The position numbers and the translations under genes were made by a program. From the NCBI GenBank assembly GCA_018105865.1, contig CM030851.1, forward strand, positions 8,423,828-8,487,827: a stretch of DNA of 64,000 bases. Reading direction: 5' to 3'. The notes under the pieces were generated by a model that made no database searches, was not told the DNA's origin, and saw only the letters and a list, made by a program, of their open reading frames with translations. The DNA comes from Metaphire vulgaris. Its lineage: Eukaryota > Annelida > Clitellata > Crassiclitellata > Megascolecidae. This document shows positions 42,216 through 53,530 of the stretch, piece by piece. How positions within the stretch are numbered: the first letter of the stretch is position 1; each line of letters opens with the position of its first letter.

Positions 42216-42746
42216 TGTAAGGTTAAAAAAATGATGTACAAAGCATACAGCTGGTGACCAATAATAAGAATCTTGTCGAGTAGCATTTCCCGCATTCTTG
42301 CCCACGTTTTAAGCCCATATTAGTTCAAATTATTCAAGTTATTGTCAAATGGATACTATATCGAATATGGATGTTTACATTACCGTGACATGTTTAGTTG
42401 TTTACCTAGACGTGTTATAATGTTATTACAGAGTCAGGTTTGCGAACTGATAATGACTGCTTTATTTATCAAAGGAGTTTTGCCTACAGACTTTATCGCA
42501 TTGTTACTGGCACTGCATAGACCTATATATAACAACGTCTGTGTTTGGGTGAATAGAACCCGGAGCTTGTGAATCCTCTGAATAGAACCCCTTATTCGAT
42601 AGCTAATAGCTGTCATGGTGAACGGTTGCATTACATTTCACTAGGTTCAAGGACGTCTATTTCACTCCTGCCGAAAAAGCTGCTGGAATGACAGAATTAG
42701 CAACCTTTTTTCATCATTTGCAGCAAACTACGTAATGGTGTAAGCA

Positions 42747-42905
42747 GTGTTGTGACTATTGAAATAGTCAATACTATTTAAATACTATTTAAATAGTTCT
42801 GAACTATTTAAGCGACTATTTTAAATAGTTAGCGAACTTACCTATTTAAATAGTATTTATAAATAGTTTAGCACTATTTATAAATACTTGATTTTAAATA
42901 GTTGT
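42747..42905. mobile_element. Fragment with TATTTAAATA words (CAGTGTTGTGA end)
   Basis: Begins CAGTGTTGTGACTATT and repeats ACTATTTAAATAGT. It resembles the ends of the 30356 and 58619 elements. The other end was not identified. Confidence 0.5.
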
Positions 42906-43017
42906 ATTATGTTATCATCTCAAAGCGTAGAAATCGCTTTAGTGACAAAACATTTGAGAAACTGCTGCTCCTCAAGATTAATCAAGACTTTTGGTGAATA
43001 ACCTATACTTCCTGTAG

Positions 43018-43520
43018 AACTTAAATTAGTAGTTGATCCGGCAATCCAGAGAAACGGCTACTTTGGACATGAAGAGAATCTACTGCTGGCAATGTTATCA
43101 GATGCAGATGCAGAGCAACACATCAGAGAAGGTAGTGCTATGAAGAATACTGAAAGCTAGACGTACTTCAAATATTACTCGAATTCCAATATTCAAAATT
43201 CCAGTGTTCAATGTTGATGATGCCAGTTAGGCTTATATTGACTTAATTAACTGGCACAAGAAACAACTATCAGTTCCTCCTCTACTTTCTAACCTCTCAG
43301 GCCAAGACATTTCTTCCTTGATAAAGAGCGCAGATCAGCAGTTGAACTTTCAGAGATTCCAGTGCCATTCTCAGGCAACTGAAAGATGTGTGAAGCTAGT
43401 AACTGAGGCCAGTGCTGCAGTATGTGGTCCAATTTCAAGAGAAGTACACATAAAGTCAAAGCATGTCTCTCTCAGGCTCATGCCATATTCTAGCACAAAA
43501 TCAGACTTCAGACAGAATCA
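43018..43520 (+). pseudogene. Decayed multi-copy invertebrate frame, family of unknown function
   Basis: Read across two in-frame stops and one frame change, the sequence gives LKLVVDPAIQRNGYFGHEEN, then IPVFNVDD and YIDLINWHKKQ, and finally CHSQATERCVKLVTEASAAV. It resembles an uncharacterised protein family I recall as repeated in many invertebrate genomes (pattern CHxQxVER.VKLVTEAS). Whether that family is transposon-borne is not known to me. Confidence 0.5.
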
Positions 43521-43944
43521 GACAGAAACCTGTGGTTTCACAGTAAAGCGCATATTGTGTGATTGATCCGGCGTGTAGTGTGCTTTGCATATTGTGAGAC
43601 ATAACGAAGCTTGCCGCAGCACTACAGGGTCTATAAGTATGCAAGATGCAATAGAAATTGATTGTAATTCTTTTTAACTCTTTACAAAAGCAGTTTTGGA
43701 TAATTGTATTGTTTGTATTATTAAAATAAAACAGTTGTACGTAAATGAATAAGGCCTATAAGCCAAAATGCAATAATTGCACAAAATGCCCAAACTTCAT
43801 TGTCTCTGGGGAGGCTCTTAATGTTCATTAAAAAATTCAAAAGTTTCACTGAACAAATCACTGATACCTTGCACAACTTTCCCGCACTATTAGAATTTTA
43901 ATTTCAAAAATTTTTAAAATTTCGTCTTTTCACTCCACCCTACC

Positions 43945-44169
43945 CTACATGCAGTTTCTGTTATTCGTTGAATTTCAGTCTAGTGAAAATCTCAACCACC
44001 AGCTCACATTTCACAACTCTAACACTGAATCTACTCACCCCAGTGTATAAAACTATAAAACAGCTAGTAGGCTACATTTCTACCACCATTAGCCTTTTTC
44101 ACCAGCCTTTTTATCGTCCATGTCTCGGAGCCATAATTATAGGCCTATATAGTAGCCTATTAATTTGAG
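43945..44169. repeat. Interspersed repeat, copy 2
   Basis: Same as 36490-36713, up to the element border at 44170. Confidence 0.78.
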
Positions 44170-44555
44170 CAGTGGCGGCTTCAGGATTTGGCAAACGAGG
44201 GCGTGGGCGCCCGGAGAGGGATGCATGGAGTTGCAGCTGCACCCTCTGGAAAATTGTGAAGTTATGAAAAAGTAAAATTGCTTGTTTCTTTTGTCACATG
44301 ACCCTGTTTTGCACCCCTGGAAACTTTTTCATTTCTGTCGTCACACTGTCCTGTTTTGCAAACCCCCACCCTGGAAAATTTCTGCAGACGCCCATGAATA
44401 GGGACCGTTGGGGCGTAACTGCTAAGCATTGGTGCCAACTATTTGTTGCTATGTATGTACTAGTAGCCTAAGTATAGGGATCCAAAATTGGGGGATGGTA
44501 TTCATTATTCAATAAGGGGGCAGAGGTTTCGGTACCCCATGTGGAGCCGCTACTG
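44170..44555. mobile_element. hAT-like mini-element (CAGTGGCGGCTTCAGG)
   Basis: The flanks AATTTGAG and TATTTGAG agree at 7 of 8. It ends GTGGAGCCGCTACTG. The sister is within 36714-37095. It ends about 225 bases upstream of the LBR promoter patch. Confidence 0.85.
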
Positions 44556-44779
44556 TATTTGAGGTACTCCTATTGAGGCCATTGTGCTGTATATTTTCAA
44601 TTTGGTTCCAATTGTTAAGTTGATTTTTATCCATAATTTTTCCCGTTCGTCCCATTGTTTGGAGCCCTGTTGATATTCGTGATTTATATCTTCTTGCTGA
44701 CTCATCGCTCTCAATCACCCTTTCAACATATCTGAATGACATAAGGCGCCACCTGGTGGCCGGTTCTTTATGAGGTCGA

Positions 44780-44924
44780 CGGACAAACGGCCGTCCAATC
44801 AGAAGAAGGGCGCTCGAAATTAAATCGGCGTTGGTGATCGAAGGGGGAGAAGAAGCTGAAGTTTTAATGCATTTTCCTCGCTCTGATTTTTTGTTAATTT
44901 TTCTGCGAAATTGTTGAATCTACG
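44780..44924 (+). promoter_or_regulatory. Promoter and non-coding leader exon of the sterol-reductase-family gene
   Basis: A CpG-containing patch has a CCAAT box at 44795-44799 (CCGTCCAATCAG) and no TATA box. It is followed by a transcript-like stretch ending TCTACG/GTGAGT at 44924, a strong donor. This donor would join to the TTTATTTCAG acceptor at 45543, just before the start codon. The start site is not defined. Confidence 0.5.
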
Positions 44925-46093
44925 GTGAGTGAAACGAGAAACAGACCGAAATGGAGTCTAAATTGGCCGTTGTTATACAGATTTATACACTACTGAATAC
45001 GCACGGTCGACGTTTGGTTCGCCTTTTCAGTTGCTTCTACAGGACTGACATTCACTCCCGACCAGTGTTTGAAGGGTTGAGTCCAACTTCCCCACTAGGC
45101 GACCCAACAATTGCGGTGGCCAAAAATTACAAATTTGACTGTCTAAAGATCAGCCACTATAGGGACCTCAGTCAACTCACCATTTCCCTGCCAACATCGG
45201 ACTGATCTGTTGGAATTCGATGACAGGACGATTCTCCGTAATTTCTCCCTCAGGACCTTTGTAGATTCTTTAGCGTTCGTAGAAACTTTTATCGTTTTAT
45301 AGTATCCTGAGGTCAAAATTAATCATCCAGGCTGCTTACTGAACATTGTGCTGTATTTAAGGTGGCTCAGAGGTACTTTTCACAGATCTGAAGTACTTGT
45401 ATCAAGTTTATTGTAGAACATTGAACTTTTTAACTTCATACATTGAAGATTTTTCATAATTTTATTGGTAATAATGTTATTGTTTCATAATTTTTCAACA
45501 GTAGACAGCTATGGTGGTAAGACTTATTGTTTGTTTATTTCAGGTCAACAATGTCATCAAAAGCTAACACAGTGAGGAAAATGCCTTAAAATAATTTTTC
45601 AACTGAAACTTAACAGAAAATCAGTTAACCCCTTTACCATCCATTAAAATCTGTTCTGTCATCATCAAGCCGGCCCGGTTAGCGGACGGCTTCCAAAGTA
45701 GCCCGAGTGGGACTTGGGGTGAGCGAAATATAACGCACCTTGAGTGGGGCTCGGGGTGGCCGGTTAAGGGGTTAATAAATATTTTGTCAGTGCATTTGAT
45801 ACTTAAAATATTCCTGTACATAGGTTTTTTGTGTAAGTTACTTTTCCTTGGCTCTGTTATTGTCTTGTTAGAGAACAATCTTTGCAAATGTCAGATTGTC
45901 TTTTGGTTGATAAATTTATCTGAAGAATCACGAAGCAAGTTTTATTAAATAATACAGGGCTCAAAAGTGAACAGATAATTATTTTAGGGTTTTGAAAAGC
46001 TGGTAAGCATCCATGACAAAACCAAGAGTTACTTTCTGTTCTAGACAAACACATGCAAGAGCTTTTCTTGAAAATGTATATTTGTTTATCTAG
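44925..46093. other. LBR introns 1 and 2; no other gene
   Basis: Apart from the small coding exon, only AT-rich intron. The 84-codon frame at 44951 begins 26 bases after the leader donor and is best read as intron. Confidence 0.6.
45551..45571 (+). CDS. LBR: LBR exon 2, first coding codons (MSSKANT)
   Basis: After TTTATTTCAG at 45543 the exon reads GTCAACA, then ATG and six more codons, then ACA/GTGAGG. It joins in phase 0 to the RS exon. The start could be elsewhere, because the RS exon is itself open at its 5' side. Confidence 0.55.
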
Positions 46094-49000
46094 GTTACAC
46101 ACAACCTGAGATCAAGACCAGCATTTGATGTTGGTGGTAGTTACTTGCAATTCACTTCTTCACCTGTGTCGTCATCCAGAGACAGGTCACCAGCAAGAAG
46201 TAAGTCTTCAGGTGGAAGCAGGTCCCCTGCCAGAGGTAGCAGATCTCCAGCAAGACGTAGGCAGTCGGGCGGGAGTAGGTCTCCAGCCAGAAGTAAGCCA
46301 GCAGAACAAGTAGAAAATTCTGGCTCAGAAACAAAGTCACTTCCAAAAACTCCACAGAAAAGTCCAGTACGGCAGTCACAGCGGATTTTGGAGCGGAATT
46401 TGGACAAAAGCCCTTACATAGTTCTTTCCGATATATTGGTAAGAATGAGAATTTTCTTAAGATTTGTTGGGTAGTGATTCTTAGGAAAGTATTGAAATGT
46501 TAGATATTGTGCTGTTGCTGGTAACAATATGATTGTTCCACACAATTATAAATTATTTTGTATTGAAGGATCTTGCAAATGACATTAATGAGGGCTTATT
46601 ACAGATTATACTTAGGATTAGATTGTTGAGTAATTAGTAAATACATAAACAATAGCTTATCTCTTATGCTGATCTCCGGTCACTTAGGCATACAGTGACG
46701 TGGGTAACATACACCATTAACCTAGAGTAGGTTGCCAGCCAAATGTCTAGGCCTGCGCTTTACTTTGCAACTGAGCACTGCTCCTTGTTTGATGTTATAA
46801 CCATCCTCTAGCGAGTAAGGCTGAGTTGACCTTAGGGGCTCCTACGGGGGTTGAACCCGTTCCATCAGCATGCCTGCCCAGTGTGTAACTACTTCTGCCA
46901 ACTTAGACTTTAGAGTTAGTCTGATTTTATGCACATTGCTCATTATCTCTGACTTGTAGTAGAACTGACTATTAACTCAGTTACATTTGATTTTGTATTT
47001 GTGATTACTCATATTTAAATATTACTGCAAATGTTAAATATTGTTTGGTTTGACTGTATGTGTTTGATTTAAGTTCTTTTTAATTTATTCAGTGCTGCTG
47101 TTTCATACTTCTGAATTAGGTAGAACATCAACTGTTATATCTTTGCATTCAGAAGATGATATTACACTTCTCATCATTTGATATGATTAGAATGCAATTC
47201 TATTACATTACAATTTTATGACATGTGAAGTTTCTCAACATCTGTCATATATCTGCTCTGTGGATATGATGTGTTGAATAGGATGATGAAAAGTTTGATG
47301 GTGATGAATCTGATGATGAGTAAACCCATAATGCATGTTACATAAACTCATGGTTCTATTTAATTATCTTCACTTTCAAATAATTGGATTGTGATGATGA
47401 GCTGCAAGTGGAGAAAGTATGGAGAGGTAGGCATGATGGTGATGAAAGTTTGGTGGGAAAGGAGATGGCCAAATTTCCCTGGGAATGGTGGAGTTTAGTT
47501 GATGTGCATTGACTTCATTCTTGCAGTTGGTTTGTGACGCCGTAAATTGCTGCTGTAAGAGTGGTTCTAATTTTAGTATTTATGCAGTTGTGTTCATTAT
47601 TAAAAATAGCATGCAGAATTGGTCGAACATGGGAATATAATCACCACTGAAGATTCACTGAAACCAGAAATACCTGGTCAGCCAGAATGCAACTATCAGT
47701 TTGAAGAATGTCTTGATCTAAAACCGGAGCCAGAATCTGAAAAAGACAAGGAGAAATCAAATGTTGCATCTGGAGGAATTTGGAGTGCTATGGGCATTAT
47801 AATTTCAGCTGCCTTAGTGTTTGTGCTTGTGATTTTGTGTTCAGTGGTTAGTAACAGTGCTGGTTTCCACTTCAAGTATTTACAATTGTATTTATGAATT
47901 TGAAAGAACACCATAAGACATCTATTGTATTTTATAGATTGATATCTGTTGGCTTTTGCATTTTTTAGAGACCACTTTTTATAGAACTTTACTAATTGCA
48001 GCATTCTAGATGGTGATTACGCTTATTTGTCTGCCTATTTACCTAACGTTTATTCACAATCTTAACTATTTAACAAGTGTTATTTCATGCACAACCAGCT
48101 TTACTTGAAAATTACCGTTTTCATTTATTATTTGGTTATATAGTCCAGAGCGTAGATTTTGGTAAATGTTATTAGAATGCAGTTATTTTGCAACGACTGG
48201 ATAAATTTATAGTTTAATGCATTCAGGGTCTGCTGCTGATAATAAATATTGATGTAAAAGATATTTGCCAGTTGATGTCTGAAAATAGGAATCATCAAGT
48301 TTCACCAGATAATAATTCACCAAACTTTAATGTCAATATCTTATTTTCTATGAAACTTATGAAGTTTTATCATGAACTATTTTTGAATGAGGGATTGTGT
48401 TCCTCTTCCATTGCCTTTGCACAGATGTTGCCTTTTTCTTGTTAATTGCAGATTTGTTTTGATATCTATGTTCATGATTGGCATTTTTTGGATTGGTTAT
48501 ATTAAATTAATTACCAGGTGCTAGCTTTATTTAAGTGAAATGTCAAAATAATGTAATCATTTGAAATACTTTTGCAGTAGTTTTGAAATATGTTGATGTG
48601 TGACAAATGTGTGTTTGTTTTCTGTGGTTTGTTAGAAACAGTTTGGACTTGGTATGCCTAACCTATCAAAACAGGTTGATTTCTATGTTGATCTACAGTC
48701 ACTTTTGATGGTCACTTTGTGGATCGTATTTCAGTTGCTAATTGCATTGATCCCAATGGGGTATGTGAGGATGGGACAACCACTTCCAGAAGGTGGCAGG
48801 CTTTATTATAGGTGTAATGGTGAGTCTAGGTTGATTAGATTGCAAGTTTCAAACCTGTAACTTTAGAAAAAACTTTTATTGATTCTGGTCCCACCACTTT
48901 CTTAAGTATAATAGTTCCTTAGCCAACTTACTGGCCATGACTAATATATATACGCATCCATTTTACATTACGTTACAAATAAATGGCCAGAAAAGGGGGT

Positions 49001-52000
49001 TAAATTAGTGTTGGGGGAATTGTTTTGCCAATTGAGGTAATGTTTTGGCAATTTATGTTTTGCTTTAGAGTTTAGAATGAATATCAATGCTTTTGGTAGG
49101 ATGTAAGGTTTCTTTGATTATTATTTGTGTGACTATGGTACTGGTAGGTGATGATCACAGGTGATGGAACAGCCTTCAATTTTGATTTGACTTTGCATCT
49201 AAATTTCAACATAGAATTTAATGTATGTAGAGCAGTTTATAAAGACTATCGATGCATTGCTTTTAATGAAGGATGTGTCAATTGTAGTATAATCATAGAG
49301 AATGAGTTGGAATGCAGTAAATGAGTTTTGAGTGAGTGTCTTTTCTTTGTATTACTTTAGGTAACCTTGCACTACTGGCCAACGTGTTTTACATTGGTCT
49401 TCTGTATTACTTCGAAATTCCAGTGTTTAATTGGTTGACTAAGAAGTTTGTACCTGTCGTTGTGTCTGCATTTGTGCTGACTCTTTGTATCAGTCTTTGG
49501 CTTTACCATCGAGCAAGTAATTTGCCACAAACTCAGCTGTCTAAATGTGGTGAAACAGGTAAAGTGATAATTGATTGTTTGTATATAGTTTATCAGTGCG
49601 TTAATTATATTATTCGAAGAGATAAGATACTAATGTGTATAGTTCTTGTATTCTAAGTAAAATTATACTGAATGATGAGTTGTTTTAACCCCTTAACCGT
49701 GTATTTAACTGTAACTTAATGTAAAATGAACGGATATATCCGGGATCCCCAGTTAAGGGGTTAATGTGCTAACTGACATTTGACACCGGAAGGATGGAGA
49801 AGTTATTAAACTAGAGTAGCTCTAGAATTGAAGCTATCTGTTTAAATTGTGAGCAATATTTTTTGATCATTTAAGAGTATGTGTAAAATTTTTATGTCAA
49901 TCTTAATTATTTGTTTAATTATTTTCATTTATGACAATTTTGTCACTAGACAGTTTGACTTACAGTATTTGAATAACTTGAAAAGTATTTGGAAATTTAG
50001 GAAAACTGGAATATAGAGATTTTGTTTTGTCAGAATGCCAATGTTCTGTATTTGCCTTATATCTTCCAAGTGTTTTAAACCAGAATGTGCAATTATTGAA
50101 ACTTTTAGTTGCTTTACCTAGACTCTGCAATTCACTTCTGTAATCTGTTTGTTGTACTGATACTTTCATGAGTGATCTTCGTATAAGGACTTCAAAGTGT
50201 GCTTGTTTTTATCTTTCACTGGTACTAGAGCAAGCTATGGTGGACGTGAGTTTTAGAGTAAAATTTTGGAACAACCATCAACTAATGCTCAGTGCATTAT
50301 TATAATATTATTATTATAATAATAATGGTGCTGTAGATATAATTTATTGATGGAGTGATTGATTCTCATTTTAGGCTGTTTTTTCCGTGATTTTTACAAT
50401 GGAAGAGAGCTGAATCCAAGACTTGACAATTTGGATTTGAAGTTTTTCTTTACTACAAACATTGGCGTCATTGGTTGGGAAACGCTAATATTACTGATTG
50501 TTTTGGAAGCTTATAAGAAGACTTTATGGACTGGTAATTTGTTACTGGTGGCAACATTTCAAAGCATTTACGTACTGGATTACGTGCTATTCCAGGTAAG
50601 TCATAGAATTATAATTCTAGAGACAAAGACAGAAAGCTTCGTAGTAATTTGTAAAATTGTTCTGAGATATGGTCAATGATGATGTTGCACATCTTTTATG
50701 TTTCTTACTGACCATGATTTTGTTTTTCAAGCTTAATTCCATTCCGTATTCTGTGCCTATCTTGATTATGTTCATCACCAGGATCTTCAAGTCTTCCTTT
50801 TTGGTTATAATTACCATCACTAAAGACCATGATATTATATATATAAAACTTATGTATGTATTAATATTATGGTCTTTAGTGTTACATCATGAGATACTCA
50901 GTCAGAGAACTGCCATTGATATTAATAGAAGGTAGAATAGAAGGAACAAGGGGAAGGGGACAGTGATGTTAACAAGGACTGACCCCCATGGACAAGGACT
51001 GGCCTCAAAAGCACACCCCAAAAGCACAAGGATCAAGGACAAGGACCAACATCTGTCGGATAGAACAAACCAGAAAGGAAAAAACATTTCAATTTCAATC
51101 ACAAATTACGATGCAATACAAGTGTCCTAAAACAGGGTTTAGTCAACAGAAATGTTGCATTTTAAATGTAGCTAGTAGCTGATCAGTCATGTGGACACAA
51201 GGTCTCATTGCAAGACCACTTTGTGAGGACTATCGTTCAACTGGTGCCAGTGTTGCAGGGGAACAAGGAATTCTGCTGAAGAGTTTTGAGAGGATCTCTA
51301 AGTTTCCCACGGCTATCAAAGAGAATTCATCAGGATCTCCGGCATTTATGGGCTGCAATTATATATTTAGTTGGAGTTCTGGGGTGTCTTGAACCTTCTT
51401 CCTGCATTATAATATCGATCATTGTAAAGTGTGTAGAGAATTTGTGAATTGAGTTCAACTTAAGGTGCATCAAACAGTTAAAGGAAATTCAGTTTTTCTG
51501 CTGGTATTATGAAAAGAACAGTGAATGGCATTCAGAGTAAATAACTAAAAGCAAGTATTTAAATATAAATCAAAATAGCTGAAAATGACATTCAACTAAT
51601 TGGATTCTTGCAAGGACTAAGTCGCGAGAGCTAGACCCACAAGAACAAGGACTTCAAATTGGAATTCTTGAGGACAAGGATACATCACTGGAAGGAGGCG
51701 ACCGAGAAAAAGCTGGATAGACGACATCTTTGACTGGACGAACACAGAATTACGGAACCCTAAAAAGAGCAGCAGAAGATAAAGAGAATTGGAGGAAAAT
51801 GACTGTCATTCCTCTTACAGAGGAAGACACAGAGAAGAAGAATGATAACCAATAAATGCATTTAAATTGTTTACTTATTTATGACTGGAAGTTCCAGTAA
51901 GGGAAATTCAAAAAGTTATTGGTAAGATTTGAATATTTAAAATATTTTTAAAAATATTTTTTGCACTTGATTGTATAGTTGATCGAGTGCCTTGTTGATG

Positions 52001-53491
52001 TTGTTTTTTTTTCTTGTTTTGTTTTACATCTGTAGAGTTGTCTGGTAACAACTGCGACAGTGTTGTACAATGGCTTAGGTTTGCATATGGTGTTTGCCTC
52101 ACTGTTGTGGCAGCCATTCTTTTCTAGCATTCAAGTTTTTGATCATCTGTTGAATGTGAAGACTATGGACTTCCAAACGACCGCTTTGTCAGCCTTACTT
52201 TTTGGTAAGTTTGTGCTTAGCCCGGTATGTTATTCGAGTGCAAGATTTCTCAGTATTTTGATGCTCCAAATAACTTTAATTGTTGAGTATGTATGTCTTA
52301 CATTTGTGGTTTGTAAAAAGATGTGGAGTGGGGAAATGATTTATTCAGGTGCTAATACACTTATGAGTTTCATAAAATGTTATAAATGGATGCACGCGGT
52401 TTTTGAAATTATTATTAATTTCGGATTTACAATGGAAATCTTAAAAATAATTGTGCTTGATACCATCAAGTCTTTTAAATATGGTAAAAATAACTATTTC
52501 AGTAAAAATTTTAGTTGAGTAATAATACATTTATTGTGGTATTTTTAGATTACCGGTAGTTTGAATGAGTTACTAGAATGTTAGCTTATTTTATATTAGA
52601 TACATTAGTACTTTTTAGGAGCCGGATATGTGATCCATCGTTGCTCAAGCTATCAAAAGGATATGTTCAGAAGCAATCCACATAATGCTTTGTGTTCAGG
52701 TTTGTCCGATTGCTTTCCTTATGTAATAAAATCAGTCTGTGCTGTAGTCTGTAAATAACTTTTATTGTAGATTTTTTCTGTCTTGCACAAAAAGTAAAAT
52801 CCAAGATGACTCTCATAATTATAGTGTAATATCGAGGATTTAAATTTTTGCAATGATGTATGATGATTTAGTCAGAATGACTTTTAGTTTCTGTTGAATT
52901 CGCTGATTTGTACATGCAGAGATCTTGTTCTCAGGTGATGAATTCATTAGCCGGGCATAAATGTATGCTCTCTTCTGAAAATTACAAATGTATAATAGAA
53001 TCTGTTTTCAAACAAAGGGATTTTGACTGTGATCGCATTTTTTAAGTGTATTTGGTCCTGCCTTAGTCTTTGTGCTATGCTAATGTTCTGTGTTTGTTCT
53101 GACTTATTTCATTTAAATACTGAATCAGCAATTTTCTGCTGTCATAATTGGTTTGTTAAACTGTATAGTTCACCCATTTCATAAGCATTTGCCAGTTATT
53201 TTTGTTTGTCGAAAAACTTATACTGTGTTGATACTGTGTCGACTTTCAAAGGTTTCAAGATAATTCCTTCTGGCACTGGGCGACCACTGTTGTGCACGTT
53301 CTGGTGGAGCATCTGTCGACACCCAAACTACCTTGGCACGCTTTTGATGGCAACTGGTTGGTCTCTTCCAAGTGGTAAGATGAACAATTTTTAAAAATAA
53401 AATCAGTATCATGTCTTTTGACAAAATAGAATTTTGGGTGATTTGTTAAAAATGAATTTCTATCTTGTGATGTTTAGAAGGTTCATTTCTA

Positions 53492-53530
<39 letters not shown>

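Larger units (their letters stand above)
46916..50374. other. LBR introns 3-6; no other gene
   Basis: AT-rich introns. An acidic DDEKFDGDESDD-encoding segment at 47282-47319, bordered by AG and GT, is a possible small alternative exon, but it breaks the frame if included. Confidence 0.5.

Noticed and set aside
41916..42257. Repeated VTVQEV and FLDRH peptides
   Set aside because: These arise from the 15-bp minisatellite. There is no start context or splice site.
44951..45205. An 84-codon frame just after the LBR leader donor
   Set aside because: It has no Tudor or other known domain and begins inside the intron defined by TCTACG/GTGAGT. It is kept only as an unlikely alternative start.
47282..47319. 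Acidic mini-exon DDEKFDGDESDD in LBR
   Set aside because: It is bordered by AG and GT, but its 38 bases break the frame between exons 3 and 4, and the acceptor has no pyrimidine tract.
52205..52518. Continuation of the LBR exon 8 frame
   Set aside because: It runs through a strong donor (TTTG/GTAAGT), and the next family segment is found at 52619.
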